64,000 nt of DNA from Dendrocalamus latiflorus (lineage: Eukaryota; Streptophyta; Magnoliopsida; Poales; Poaceae), in contig CM029671.1 in NCBI GenBank assembly GCA_017311315.1, positions 16,738,565-16,802,564 on the forward strand. Direction: 5' to 3'. The translations under genes and the position numbers were made by a program. Shown here piece by piece: positions 10,219 to 22,719 of this stretch. Below the pieces are notes generated by a model. That model did not search any database and was not told the DNA's origin. It saw only the letters and a program-made list of their open reading frames with translations. Within the stretch, counting starts at the first letter, position 1. Each line of letters begins with the position of its first letter.

Positions 10219-12749
10219 ATGTAAAGTACAAATGAAACATATGTGTGGCAACTAGTGAAGCACTTACCCTTGGTTGAAGGGTACCATGACGTACTCCTTG
10301 TCGGTGTGAGCAATCAATCCCCTCGTTATGTAACCTTGCACGAAGAATGCATCTGCATTGATAGATTGCTCGGAGACCAAGTGAGGGTCGAGGAAACCCA
10401 CCGGTCGTCGCGATCGCCGGACTTCTTGGATCATGTATTTATATATAAAGAAAGAGTAATGACATTTATCTGTATAACGCGAATGTATTCATTGTACAGT
10501 ATACTTACAGTGTCCAGCATCGTAGAAGTGAGGCGTCGAGTTCGTCGAGATTGAATAGTAAGAATAAATCTTTGAATGTCACGACGATGTAGCCTGAGTC
10601 GTGGAGGAAATGCGTCTCCTTATATTTTAGAGTGAATGCACTCTACCGGATTGGCTTCATGTTGGACTTCTCCATGTACCAGGCATGCAATGTATTGCAA
10701 ATCAAACCAAGCTGGGATAATTGTGACTCGGGCACCAACGACACTCCTAGAGTAAACTTCCATGACACGGGACGCGGCTTAATTTTCTTCGCATGAGCCT
10801 TGGAGGCCTTGGAGCCTCACTTATGATATGTTCTCGGTGGCGTCTCGGTGGGAGCCGATGCAACAGACTTTACTGGATTTGGAGGTGGAGGTGGAGCCAC
10901 CGGAGCCGATGTGCCAGGTCCAGGGCGACGTCCCTCTTGGGCCACTGGATGTGAAGATTGTGGCACGGACATGTCGAGGACGATGTCCCTCTTAGGCCAC
11001 TGAATGAATGTGTGGACGACATCCCCTAATGTCTTAATCTCTTCGTTTGGGGGCTTCTCAAGAGGGACGGACTTAAAAATATCATTAATCATGTCCACCT
11101 GGACCTTTATGAAACCGGTGTCTGCTTGTACACCGTGCACCAACGTCCCTGGCAGCAATGGATACACCATGCCGCGCCCAGCGTCAACGGGAATAGAGCC
11201 AACAAGCCTGACTTTGAGGCTGCAAGGCATGGGCTCCTACATAACGATACAAGATGAGTTAAGACGTCCACCAGAGAGATCTATGTACCATTCTAAAGAG
11301 GTACATTACTTGAATGTCATCAATAGGTAAGTGGGCGTCGCTATGTTCAGAAATTGGTGTGGACGCGCAGCTACTGCGACGTTGAGGGGGACTGGGTACT
11401 GCAGTACTAGGAGTGGGTTGCGATTGGTTGCGGACTTGTCTCAGTTCTTCCCGCAACGAATCTATCTCTCCTCGAAGTGAGGCAGTCTGCTCTTGAAGTG
11501 AAGCAGATAGTTGTTCCTCAAGTTGAGCACGAAGCTCCTGTTTTATTTGTTCGCTGTGGTACGCCTTGGATCTCTTCCTACTCCTATATGTCTCGGAGTA
11601 ATCTGGAAACCCGTGCCTCCAAGGTACATAAACCCCCATGCCTCGTGTGCGACCTGGGTGCTCCTTGTTTTCCAAGGCCTGTGATAGTAAATCTATCTCC
11701 CTATATTCTTCAAAGGAGCCACGAGAAGATTCGTAGTCAATGATTGCTGCAAGAGGCAATTAATCATGTTATTTTTGAACTCATGAAGTTCAAGAGGTGT
11801 TAACAACTATGTTGTTTAACATATTTTACCAGGCGTTGGGACACTTCCTCATTTGCGGGGTTTTTGAAAGAGACACCCGAAGATGTGGTTGATGACCTCG
11901 CTCTTAACCAGTTTCGAGCGCGCTCATTTGCGATCCTGGCAAATGGCGGAGAGGCCTCCGATCGGATTGCGACCTCATCCTGCATCCTCCATTGCGGGAT
12001 TTTACCCGCGTACCCAGCAGTGCCAAGTCTGTGAGGGTGCGTGTTTTGTGACTGGAGAGCCTTGTGCGTCGCACTTTGTTGTTCAAATTTGGTCGTCGTC
12101 TTCATCTGCACAAAGGCCTCCCATGTTTCCGGCGACACAAAAGGATACTTCGTGAAGGGCGTGACATCCTTGGACACGTACTTCGTCACAAGAGTGCTCT
12201 TAAAATTCTTCCATACTTTTCCCATCGCGAGGAGCGTCTGCCGTTGCACGAGTCCCTGTACTTCTGCTGGGATCTCGAACGAATTTGTAATTTCTTCCCA
12301 TAGCTGATTTTTGTGATCCTTTGTCAAATCTTTCCAGCTTGCTATGGTGATGGGGACCCGTTGCCTTCCAATTATCCCGCAGGTAGTCCGAAATGATGAC
12401 GCTGCTTTCGTCGGTTCCAGAGGGATCCCATTCGGAGAGACCACCGTGATGGTCATTCGGCCCTCTGGCCTTTTCGATACTCCTCGGCCACGTTTAGTTT
12501 TCGCAATCTTTGGAGCGTGAGACCCAGATGACGACGACGAAGACTGTGTAGACGCCATCTCTCTTCTAAGAAAAAACTAATTGCAGTGAGCTATGGTCCC
12601 AGCTTGTCAAAGTTCTATGAATCAAGTGACACAAACCAGTGCATCAAGTTCATTGAACAAGATACACTGGAGTGTGTCACTTGCTTTATGCCCTTTGACA
12701 AAGTTCTAATGATTAACTAACTGCAGTGAGCTATGGGCCTTCCAACATG

Positions 12750-12806
12750 TGAAGCATATAACATGTGAAGCATATAACATGAGCATATAACATGTGAAGC
12801 ATATAA
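12750..12806. repeat. Short tandem repeat, AACATGTGAAGCATAT unit
   Basis: Three to four imperfect copies of CATGTGAAGCATATAA in tandem, just inside the right subterminal region of CACTA 1 and upstream of its gene's start. A possible promoter-proximal repeat; no function shown. Confidence 0.7.
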
Positions 12807-12891
12807 CATAAAATACATGTCAATCACAGACGGTTTTGTCAAACCGTCTGTGATATAGCCGTCCAGTATAGCCTCTTTTGTAGTAGTGAAA

Positions 12892-13840
12892 CACACAACT
12901 TAATTTTATGTTGCATCTACGCAGCGCGTAATGTTTCTGGAGAGCAAGCAGACTTCTCCTGTCCGACTTCAATCTAGTGTGCGTGTTTTGCCACAACCAA
13001 TTTTGCCCAGCAGGCTCACACATGTTCAGTACAATTAAAACAGTGAGTTTTGTTTGGAACAGCATAATTTAGTAGAAATTATGAGGGGAGAATGTCATGC
13101 ATGTTTCATGCAAAATTCTTGCCAGATTTATACGCTGCAAAATGCTTATACGCTAGCACGTCTTTGTAGGATTTTTTTTGTCCCCTTAATTCGCCATTGC
13201 TCTCATGTCATGTCTTAACTTTTTTTTATTTTTTAAAAAAAGATACACATATACGATGATCTTTACTTAGGTGGAGGGGGGGGGGGGGGGAGCCCGGGCG
13301 GCGTAGTAGTACACTAGCTACTGTGTGTAGGTGCATGTATACGCACGTGGTACTGGATGACGTACGCGCGGTGTAAGGTTGATCGATCGGCACAGAGAGG
13401 CATCAATCAGCGTACACAGGTACGTACACACGTACGCCGGCGATACCGCACCGGCCGGCCGGCCGGCAGCAGAACAGCCGACAGGCCGACAGCATAACGT
13501 CCCCCTCCGCCGCCGTTTGACCACCTAACGCCGTCTATTCAGTACTACCCCTCTGTGCGTGTGCGCGTGTTCCGTACGGTCTCCCCGTCCCAATGTTCGA
13601 CGTACCTTCACGTGATTGATTCCCGTGAGCGGCATGCCACGTACGTAGTGTACGTGATGCATGCATAACCGTCCGTGGTACATGCGCCCTCCCAACGATC
13701 GGCATCAAACGGTACATGCCTATTGTATGCATGGATCACAGCGAGCGAGCGAGCGAGCCAACGAACGATCAAGAGGCCGCTAGACTGGAGTGAAATAAAT
13801 TAGTTTACGAGTAAAATTATATTGTAGCTGATTAAAATTA
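12892..13840. other. Intergenic
   Basis: No gene. A poly-G run lies at about 13269-13289, and CGTACG/GGCCGG-rich sequence (13320-13500) and a short GAGC tetranucleotide repeat (13741-13758) follow. The open frames here have no domains. Confidence 0.5.
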
Positions 13841-13844
13841 CGTT

Positions 13845-14043
13845 ACAGTAGATAGTGATTTATTTGACGTAATTAAATTTAAAAAAAATTAAAAATATAA
13901 AAAAGTTAGCCCATCACAAACAATACAAACGAATACGAGAAAAAGAACCAGCAAAAAAGCTCAAAAAAGCAAAAAAGAAAAAGATTAAATTTAGGAATAG
14001 TGAAAAATAAATCAGAAGCCAAAAGCTCAAACCGAAATGAGTG
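13845..14043 (+). mobile_element. Dispersed MITE family M1, copy 1 (partial)
   Basis: It shares the core ACGTAATTAAATTTAAAA...GCCCATCACAAACAATAC...AAAAGCTCAAACCGAAATG with copies near 28995-29252, 56503-56747 and 57401-57663. The best-preserved copy is 57401-57663. The left end here is diverged and I cannot define the target duplication. Confidence 0.55.
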
Positions 14044-14123
14044 GCCCCAAACCACCCACAAAGCCAGCAGCTTGCAGCACATGCATATTGGGAGAATGTG
14101 AGTCTTGCTCCTCTTACTAGCTA

Positions 14124-14176
14124 GGAGTACATGCAATTTTAACAAACTTGTAGTACATGCAATTTTAACAAACTTG
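14124..14176. repeat. 27-bp tandem duplication
   Basis: AGTACATGCAATTTTAACAA plus about seven more bases, repeated twice head to tail. Likely replication slippage. Confidence 0.8.
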
Positions 14177-14573
14177 TCAAATACATAGTATATTGGTGTG
14201 TTCGGCAAGACTTAACTTTGGCTTTGATTTATATTTGCTACAATAACTAGCTTTTAAACGTTATATTTTTTAAAGCGGGATCTGCAAAGTGCCGGTCCTG
14301 ATGTTTGGTGAGCCCTTGGCCAAACTAAAAACAAGGGCCCTTTATTTGAATTTATATGTAGTTTGTATTTTCAAATGTCAAAGATAACATTAGCACGAAA
14401 TACATCACAAATAACCTAGACTAATAATGAGCATTAATTATAACATGTTCAAGTAAAGACCAAGTAACAAAACAAACATGATCACCTCTCACATGCAACG
14501 CAAACAAACACACCATAGATTAAAAAAATGATTATAGAAAATTATAAACAACCTAGATACTACATGTTTGCAT

Positions 14574-14858
14574 TGTAGGGGTGGTCTAACCCCCGTGATT
14601 GGACCTTGCAACTGGCTCAATATGTAATAGACCCAATAGTATAGAGAAATGTACTCATATACCCTCGCCTTTTATAGTTATTAAGGGGTAGAGTGGGAAT
14701 TTTCCATTCTACCCCATTCATATATATAAACCCCCCAACAAGGGTATGAGAAGGGGGGATCCACTCATTTTACACACGAGCTCTCTCTCTCTCTCTCTCC
14801 TGTCTCTAGCTCTCTCTAACTAGTCCCCTCATACGCTGTTTGGTCAGTAGCCACAACA
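14574..14858 (+). repeat. 5' LTR of the LARD-like element
   Basis: A 285-bp LTR with a CT-dinucleotide tract near 14780-14800 and a TATATATAAACC stretch near 14731. TTGGCGCAGTCCGTAGAGAC directly follows and is the probable primer-binding region. It is similar to copies at 24592-24819 and 26016-26242 but longer by about 60 bp, mainly around 14690-14740. Confidence 0.75.
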
Positions 14859-15151
14859 GTTGGCGCAGTCCGTAGAGACCGCACGAGAAGCTACACAAGA
14901 GAAGGTGCTAGAAAGCAACGGCAACCAAGAGAAGTACGACGGTAGTGATTGTCGAGTCCAGCTTGGGGCTAACTATATCAAATGTAGATATTTGTTTCCG
15001 AGATGGCATTAGTTCATGATGTAACTTGATCATCCTTAAGTTTGGCTCCAATTTTGCATATAGTAGGATTCACCTCTTCATGAATAAGCCAAGTTTCCAA
15101 TGCCTCTCTAAGTACCTATTAAGCATTTAAACGCATTTTAATACCCAAAAC

Positions 15152-15922
15152 TTACTTGGGTTCATGAATGTTAGTCACAGCAGATTTGGACATCCAAATG
15201 GCCCTAGCAATAACTTTATGTGAGCTAACATTTCTAGCAAACACATTGCTATTTTTATCTTTCCTAATCAAATAGAGTTCATTAACAAGAGATTGCTTGG
15301 GAATGATACTTTTGGGATAATCCTTACTAAAATGTCCCTTTTCTCGGTAATCATAGCAAGTTTGGCAATTTACACCTCTTCTTATCTTCTTGCCTTGCTC
15401 ATTGCCATTTTGCATGTTCTTTGATGACTTTTGCTTATCATCCACCTTGTTGGGGCACACTGAGGTGAAGTGGCCCTTCTCGTTGCATCCAAAGTACATG
15501 ACAATGTTGAATTATTTTCCACATTGCTTTAGTACACTCTTCACCTTTTCCTTGGAGGTGAAACCGATACCTCTCTTGTCATTTGACTTTATTTCATTAC
15601 CCAATATTTTGTCAAGAGAGGCCTTCTCTTTGTAGCTTTTCTTCAAGTCATTTCTCAAAGTTGTAACTTGGGCCTTGAGCTCATTATTCTCCTCTATAAG
15701 ATTAGTTTCAACAAGTATAGAGGAAGTAGATGCATTTATTTTTGAGCAACAAGGTAAATCTAGTAAATCATCACAAGATGTGGATATGCTAACTTTAGAT
15801 ATTATATGAGAATTAGAATCTATATATGGCATACCATTTATTAAATTGTAAGTAATGCCTATATCCACATTTGGCTTAGAATATTTCTTGAAAAGAAAAG
15901 ACTCATGCTCTTCTTTTAACAC
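15152..15922 (-). pseudogene. Copia gag remnant with eroded zinc knuckles
   Basis: Two minus-strand frames, 15922-15512 and 15499-15152, together represent a gag C-terminal half. The first has a Glu/Lys-rich coiled coil (EENNELKAQVTTLRNDLKK) and 'SIRE-like' Ser-rich text. The second carries two CCHC zinc-knuckle-like boxes: YFGCNEKGHFTSVC, and CYDYREKGHFSKDY. At least three knuckle cysteines are tyrosine, consistent with G-to-A decay. A frameshift separates the halves. The gag N-terminal part continues toward 16500 in broken frames. Nucleocapsid role of the intact protein is known for the family. Confidence 0.7.
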
Positions 15923-16518
15923 ATCATAATTATTTTGAAGAGAGATATATTTTTTTCTTCAAAATCTTAAATTTAGGTTTCTCCTATCCAAGAATTTCAT
16001 TAAGTTTTTCTAACATGTCCATCAACTCATCATAAGAAGGTGCAGCATGGCCATCATCATTGTTTACCTTCTTATTACCTTTTGCCATAAAACATTGAGT
16101 TGATGTGGAGGGAATGGTGAATTCTTCATCGTCGAAGGTAGAAGTTGAGTACTCTTCTCCCGATATCCACTATTGTATACAATCCTCATCGAATGAGGTG
16201 AACACTTCATATTTATTTTGAATTTTTGTCCACATATAATGAGCGCTCTCAAGATTACATATTTTGTTGAACACCTCTACACTCAAAACAATAAATAAAG
16301 TGTTAGTTGCTTGAGCGTCGAGATGTGATCATTTCTCTTTCTCAATTATTGGAGCAAGAGGATCTTTTGGAGAAGAAAAGCCCATATCTACAATCCGTCA
16401 TAATTTGTGCTCTTAAATAGAGGTGCTCTTAAATAGAGGTGCTTCATTTAGGTGCACTATACCTCTAATTACCATCCTTTACTCTCTAGGCTGTGAAGCC
16501 TAATAGATGAGAGACCAA

Positions 16519-16530
16519 GCTCTGATACCA
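16519..16530 (-). other. Primer-binding site, initiator Met-tRNA type
   Basis: On the minus strand this reads TGGTATCAGAGC, the standard plant Copia primer-binding site, two bases inside the LTR edge at 16533. Confidence 0.85.
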
Positions 16531-17639
16531 CTTGTTAGATCGAGGTGGCCGACTAGAGGGGGTGAATTGGTGGTCTAAGAAATCTTCTCTAATTAATTAT
16601 CAATTTCTATTTGGCCAAACCAATCAAATAATGCAAAAGTTTAACTCAGAAAGGTTTAGTATAAATAATGCCTAAAACATCTGGGTTCACATAAGTGCAC
16701 CAATAAGCTAAGCCTATATCAAGGTTTGCAATTCTAGGATGACAAGCAATAAATTTAATCCTATGAATTTAAATTGCTTGAATGTAAATTGTGCACAAGA
16801 AAATAAACCACAAATGACACGGTCGCTTTTTACCGTGGTGTTCGGAGACTTACCGGTCTTCCCTAGTCTATGTTGAGGTTAGCCCAACTGAATTGGACTA
16901 TCTCCATGAATTAAGCTGAAACACCTCAATCCACTAGTGGTAGCTCTTTTCCGCTCTGGGTAGGTGAGTTCCAACCTTCACAACTTTGCCGAATCTTCTC
17001 ACAACCTTCTTTGAGAAGATCACCGCGCACGATGCCTCCAACGCCGTCTAGAAATCAGCAAACTCCAAGAGTAATAAGTCAAGCCCCTCGCTTGACTCTC
17101 ACCACGTGCAACGAATGCACAAGCTTGAGTGGATACACAATCCACCTCTAGATACAATACATGCAATCTAGAGCCTTCCTCCTTGTTCACAGGTGCAACA
17201 CATGCATAATTGAGAGAAGGACCTCACACTAGCTCAAGTGAGTAAAATGGAGCGCCAAAAGTTATTTTCTAACTGGCCACAAGGGGGTATATATACCCCA
17301 CACCTCGAAAGTAGCTGTTGGGACAAAAAACAAGATTTCTGGAAGTACCGCAGGCAAACGACCGATACTTCCGCTCCCCTCAGTAACTGTCAAAAAACTA
17401 GCCGTTATAGGCAAATCCAGTAGTTTCGTCATGTAAAGTCCGATACTACTGATCATCGAAAGTACCGCAACACCCGTGTGAAACTACCAATTTCCTTGGG
17501 GACGAGAATACTCCACAAAAGTGTCTCTCTGGAAAAAACATAACGCTACACAAGTCGGACGTTTTGCAAATCAGAAGTACCACTCACACAGAGCCGGTAG
17601 TACCGCTCGCTGATCGGACTGCTAACACAGAGTCGATCG

Positions 17640-18235
17640 GACCACTCACACAGAGCTTGTCGAAAGTACTAATCATCAACTACACTGGTCTCTAACCACG
17701 TCGAATGGTTCGACCACTTAGGTCCCCGACCATGTTGATCTCTGACTACATTGTCTGGTTCGACCACACAGGTCTCTGACTACGCTGGTCTCCGACCACG
17801 CAGGGCTTCGACCATGTTGTCTGGTTTGACCACATAGCTCTCTAACTACGTTGGTCTCTGACCACATTGATTCAGGTCTCGACCACGTCGACCATGTCAG
17901 TCTTCGATCACATATATCTCTGACCACTCCGTCGATCTTCGACTATGTTGAATCAATCACGTCAGTTCAACCACGCTGGTTTCGATCACACCTATCTTGA
18001 CCACAAAGGATCCGACCATCTTGGTTCGACCACGCCAGTCTTCAATCATACAGATCTCAACCACATCATTTTCAAGCACACCGGTTTCGATCACACAGAT
18101 CTCGACCACGTTGGTTCTGACTACTTCAATCTTCGACCATGTCGATCATCGACCACACAGGTCATTGACCATGTTGGTTCGACTACATCGGGCTCGACCA
18201 CATTAGTTTCCGACTACATTGATCTTCAATAGATT
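17640..18235. repeat. Degenerate 'GACCACN..GGTCTC' tandem array in the Copia LTR
   Basis: About 25 imperfect units of 20-30 bases, each with CGACCACG or a variant followed by TTGGTCTC/TTCGAC. It lies within the LTR of the SIRE-type fragment. It resembles, but is not identical to, the CGACCACCTCGTGGTCG arrays farther right. Open frames over it are repeat artefacts. Confidence 0.7.
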
Positions 18236-19034
18236 TTGCAAAACACATTTGCAAACTATAGTACCATGCATACAAAGATTATCCATGATTCGCAATAAGT
18301 TGCAAAACACATTTGCACACTTTTAGAATCACAACACAAGGATTATATATATGAGCTTCAACCATTTGCAAATATAAGCCTCATACTATAAAGAATGGAA
18401 ACATGGATTTTAAACAATTGCAAAATATATTCGCAAACTATTTACAAAAAACATTCGCAAATATAAAACTCATGCCAAAGAGAGATAGAGTAAGTGAGGT
18501 TGAGCTATCAACACATGATGAGACTCAAGCTACTAGACATGACCCCTCTTAATAGTACAACCACCTATACTAGCAACCCGATCTTTCAACCAAACACCAA
18601 GACCGGTATAAGACTAGGAACACATTCTTAGCCCTAACTAGCCATACATTTACCTTGCACATCTCCTTGAAGCTTGATGGCTCACATCTACACTTTAAGT
18701 CCGGGTCATCGTCTTTACATGCATCAACACATGATGCATCCTTCACTTGACCTCTATCAACACATGATGGGTCTTCACTTGACTTTATGATCAACACATG
18801 ATCATCTCCTCTTGGACATGCATCAACTCATGATGCATCTTCTTCTTCATTTGATGATTTTCAACACATGAAGTCATTCCAAGTCTTCCTTATTTGTGGA
18901 ATCTAACATAATCATCCAACTCCTGGAAAATATTAGTCCACAAAATAATTATCACCAATTACCAAACTTCACCATTAACTCATAATGGTGGGACCATTAA
19001 CTTCTCTTTTTGGTAATCCATGATAATCTCAACA

Positions 19035-19560
19035 AATAATGAGATAAAAATTGAATTACGAGTATACAGCAGTTACACAACAATTGTATACTTTAGAATA
19101 AACTTTTAAGGCAAAACTTACTCGTCTGGTTATCATTAATTAACATATAATGGAGGAATTAGATGACAACCCGATTATGAGTATGTATGAACTACACAAG
19201 CTATTTATATACTCAAGAGATATGTTTCAAAGTAAAGATCCTTAATATGTGAGAATGGAACATAGATCAATACTAACGAAATCACAAAATATAGAGTGAA
19301 CTCTCCCTAAATGTGTGCATATAAGAATGTATTGTGAAAGTATATGCACATATTCAAGTTTGACTTATTTGGTGAAGTTCATTCTATATTTCGGATCTGA
19401 GAGACGAAATAAGATAAAAATGTGATATTGAATGCATATCTCTTATGTTTTTCCACCTTTTCATCCAAATGAGACTAAATAATATCATAATCAATAAACA
19501 TATCAGTCTCACAATTGTATTTATCATTATCACTAAAACCAATTTAACGGAGCTTCAACT
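19035..19560. other. AT-rich retroelement-like sequence, unidentified
   Basis: No gene or paired termini recognised. It separates the Copia fragment from the tandem arrays and may belong to either. Confidence 0.4.
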
Positions 19561-20740
19561 TACAATGGAAACCTTGTGGGCACACCTTCGGCGATGTCGT
19601 CCGACCCCTTAGTGTTGAAACTCTATCGACACCCATGACAACCCCGCGGTTGTGACTTTAGCGATATCTCTGACCGTGTTGTGGTCAAGTCTTTGCCGAC
19701 AGACATGACCACCTCGTGGTCGACACCTGGGGACAGAGCGGCCGCCTCTGACTTCTTTGTAGGACTTCACACATCCTCTGTCGGGGACTTTCCCAATCTC
19801 TACCGAGGACATTGCACGGTCTTCGTCGAGCTCTGTGTGGATGTCCTCTTCGATGGACTTCGCACGACCTTTGCGGGACTTCGCATCGTCTCCGCCGACC
19901 TCCGCGTGGATGTCGTCTCCAACAGACTTCGCACGAGCTCTGTAGGACATCACACAGCCTCCGCCAAGGACTTTGCCCGGTCTCCGACGAATTTTGTATG
20001 ACTTCCGTAGTACTTTACTCGGTCTTCATTGGATTTCGTGCGATCTCTATCAGACCTCGTGTTGCCTCCGCCAGACCTCACGTGGCCTCCGTTGGCCTTC
20101 GCCCTCCATCACGCCTATCGCACCTTTGGCGATGTCATCCGACACCTCGGGGTTGAACCTTTGCCGATGCTTGTCCGACCACGTCATGGTCATGACTTTG
20201 TCGGCCCTCGATCGACTACTCGTGGTCATGTCCTCATCAATGCCTACCTCCACTGAACTCCGGTGGCCTCTGTCGGACTTTGCCAAGTCTTCGACGGACT
20301 TCTCACGATCTCTGCTGGACCCTGCATGGACGTCGCCTTTGCAAAACCTCACGTGGCCTCCGTTGGACCTTGTGTTGCCTCCGCTGAACCTCGCATTGCC
20401 TCTGTCCGCCTTCGTGCCCTCCGACCTCCATCGGCCTTACCTCCGCACCTCCAACTTGACCAGCCTCGGCTCTACCAAACCTCACGTGCCCTCCGCCAAA
20501 CCTCGCGTTGCCTCCGTCAGCCTTCACGCCCTCCGACCTCCGTCGGCCTCAGCTCCGCGCCTTTGTGCCTTCTGGTCTCTGTCGGTCTCGGCTCCACGCC
20601 TCTGACTTCACCAGCATCAGCTTCGCCGGACCTCATGTGGCCTTTGCTGGTGTCTGCTGGACCTCACGTTGCCTCTGTCGATCTTCACGCCCTCCGTCGG
20701 CCTTGGCTGCACACCTCTGCACCTTTGGGTGAGTGATTCG
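19560..20740. repeat. Degenerate 'CCTCCG..GACCTCGCG' repeat array
   Basis: A long run of imperfect units built on GACTTCGC, CCTCCGTCGGCCTTCG and similar words. Several frames are open on both strands only because the units lack stops. Composition and period rather than any domain explain the open frames (up to 210 residues at 19973-20605). Confidence 0.7.
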
Positions 20741-20789
20741 TAGTCATACACGTTTGTCTAGACATTCATCCAACCTCATGGTCCAGACA

Positions 20790-20995
20790 TCATTTGCCCA
20801 CGTCTTGGTCGTGACTTCGTCTGACCGTTGCGTGGTCCTACCTCATTCGACCGCTGCGTGGTCCTGACCTCATCTGATCACCTCATAGTCATGACCTCAT
20901 CCGATCACCTCGAGGTCATGACATCATCCGCCCACGACGTGGTTGTAGTTTTGTCCGACTTCCTCATGGTCATAACTTTGCCTGACCTCCTCGGG
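20790..20995. repeat. B-type hairpin repeat block 1
   Basis: Units of about 30-40 bases such as 'CGACCGCTGCGTGGTCCTGA' and 'TGATCACCTCATAGTCATGA'. The unit core is an inverted repeat (GACCAC...GTGGTC), so each unit can fold. Confidence 0.65.
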
Positions 20996-21002
20996 CTATA
21001 AG

Positions 21003-21510
21003 TTTGTGAAAATCGCACGGTAGCCTCACACCCCGACGTACTCTGCAGAGTATAAAGCGATGAGAACTTAGCCATCCCGGGCAACTCTATGGAGTATATA
21101 TAAAAAAATCACATGGTGGCCTCATGTCCCGGCATACTCTGCAGAGTATAAAGTTCTGGGAACTTAGTCGTCCCGGGCAACTCTACGGAGTATAAAAAAA
21201 TTGCACGACAGCCTCGCACCCTATGGAGTATAAAGCGCTAGAAACTTAGCCATCCCGAGCAACACTACAGAGTACTAAAAAATTATACGGTGGGCTCTCA
21301 CCCCGGTGTACTCTGTGGGGTATAAAGCACCGAGAACTTAGTCATCTCGAGTAGCTCTACAGAGTATAAAAATCGCACGATGGCCTTGCACCCCGATGTA
21401 CTCTGTGGAGTATAAATCGCCATGAACTCAGCTGTCCTGGGCAACTCTACAGAGTATAAATGACCGTACAGAGTCCATGGTCTTTGCACGAACTCTACGG
21501 AGTATAGATG
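21003..21510. repeat. Five ~90-bp tandem units with palindromic ACTCTGCAGAGT core
   Basis: Five consecutive imperfect units begin AAAAATCGCACGGTAGCCTC or a variant. Each contains two copies of an ACTCT-NNNN-GAGTATA word (e.g. ACTCTGCAGAGTATA, then ACTCTATGGAGTATA), separated by an AACTTAGCCATCCCGGGCA-like spacer. The array lies between two B-type hairpin blocks. Confidence 0.8.
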
Positions 21511-21649
21511 GTTGTGTGAGACAACTTGAGCGGTTGCGCATGCATTGCGTGCTTCGCCCATTCCACCAGGGAGTCCCTGCCACTGACTGTAACCCTAGTG
21601 AGTCGCACATTTCACGTGTCTCACTTGGGAGTTCACCGAGCTACTTCGT

Positions 21650-22000
21650 TCGACTGCCTCACGGTCGAGACTATGTCCGACCACCTCATGGTCGTACACA
21701 CTTCGTCTGACCGCCTCATGGTCGGGACTTCGTCCGACCACCTCGGAGTCATAGACGCTTAGTCCAACCACATCGCGGTCGAGACCTCGTCCGACCATGT
21801 TGTGGTCGTGACGCTTCGTCCGACCATCTCACGGTCGAGACTTCATCCCACCACCTCACGGTCGAGACTTCGTCCCACCACCTCGTAGTCGTACACGCTT
21901 CGTCCCACCACCTCATGGTCGTAGACGCTTCGTCCGACCGCCTCACAGTCGAGACTTTATCCGACCACCTCGTGGTCATGGACGTTTCCCACGATGCGGG
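21650..22000. repeat. B-type hairpin repeat block 2
   Basis: About nine units of roughly 40 bases, each CGACCACCTCATGGTCGTAC or a variant followed by GCTTCGTC or GACTTCGTC. The GACCAC/GTGGTC arms allow a short stem in each unit. Confidence 0.75.
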
Positions 22001-22029
22001 ACGAATCGCATGCACCGTACCTTCATCTC

Positions 22030-22490
22030 GTCGCTGCCTTCGTTGACCTCGAATCCGAAGGGTAGGGGATAGATTGTGTGCGTTAGAGATTCATCTCCCT
22101 ACCGACTTTGTTGATGCTAGGTCCGAAGGGTAGGGATGGACCGCGCGAACCACAGCTTCGTCTCGCCACCACCTTTGTCGACCCTTAGTCTGAAGGGTAA
22201 GGGACAGACCACGCGCATTAGAGATTCGTCTTTCCATCGACTTCGTTGATGACACGTATGAAGGGTGGGGATGGAGCCCGCACACCGCAGCTTCGTCTCG
22301 TCTCAGCCTTCGTCAACCCCGAGTTCGAAGGGTGGGGGACGGACCACGGACATCAAAGATTCATCTCACAGCCAACTTCATCGACGCTATGTCCGAAGGG
22401 TGGAGGACGGACCACGCATGCTGTAGCTTCATCTCACCGCTGACTTCATCGATGCCGAGTCTGAAGGGTGCGGGATGGAGCGCGTGCACG
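22030..22490. repeat. A-type ~70-bp repeat block 1
   Basis: Units of 58-78 bases with the landmarks CCGAAGGGTGGGGGACGGAC, then ACGCGC, then TTCGTCTCGCCGCCGACTTC, then GTCGACGCC. Repeat starts are near 22054, 22112, 22190, 22259, 22327, 22396 and 22462. Confidence 0.75.
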
Positions 22491-22499
22491 CAAGTCTAG

Positions 22500-22715
22500 A
22501 CCGCCAACTTCAAGATTCATCCGACCACCCTGCAGGCGAGACTTCGTCCGACTAACTTGTGGTCGTACATGCTTCATCCGACCACTTAGCGGTCGAGACT
22601 TCGTCCAACCACTTCATGTTCATATACGTTTAGTCCGACCGCCTTGTGGTCATGACATCATCCAACCGCCACGCAGTCGAGACTTCGTTTGACCACCTTG
22701 TGGTCATAGATGCTT
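22500..22715. repeat. B-type hairpin repeat block 3
   Basis: Five to six CGACCAC...GTGGTCG units interposed between the two A-type blocks. Confidence 0.7.
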
Positions 22716-22719
22716 CATC

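Larger units (their letters stand above)
14985..19034 (-). mobile_element. SIRE/Maximus-type Copia fragment (gag plus LTR)
   Basis: Read on the minus strand, this fragment has an LTR, a primer-binding site complementary to initiator Met-tRNA (TGGTATCAGAGC, 16530-16519) and a broken gag gene; pol and the second LTR are missing. The LTR's inner edge is TGTTAGATCGAGG on the plus strand at 16533. Its outer edge is either ATCTAACA at 18908, a perfect inverted match, or CTCAACA at 19034. The phrases 'CTAGAGGGGGTGAAT' and 'TTTTTACCGTGGTGTTCGGAG' in the LTR are typical of grass SIRE-lineage elements. It sits inside the LARD-like element. No target duplication was found. Confidence 0.7.

Noticed and set aside
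14286..14345. Possible hAT end GTGCCGGTCCTGATG
   Set aside because: No convincing partner end; GGCCC-rich sequence near 25370-25430 is too different to pair with confidence.
19973..20605. 210-residue open frame and neighbours
   Set aside because: Tandem repeats lacking stops; text is periodic and without domains.
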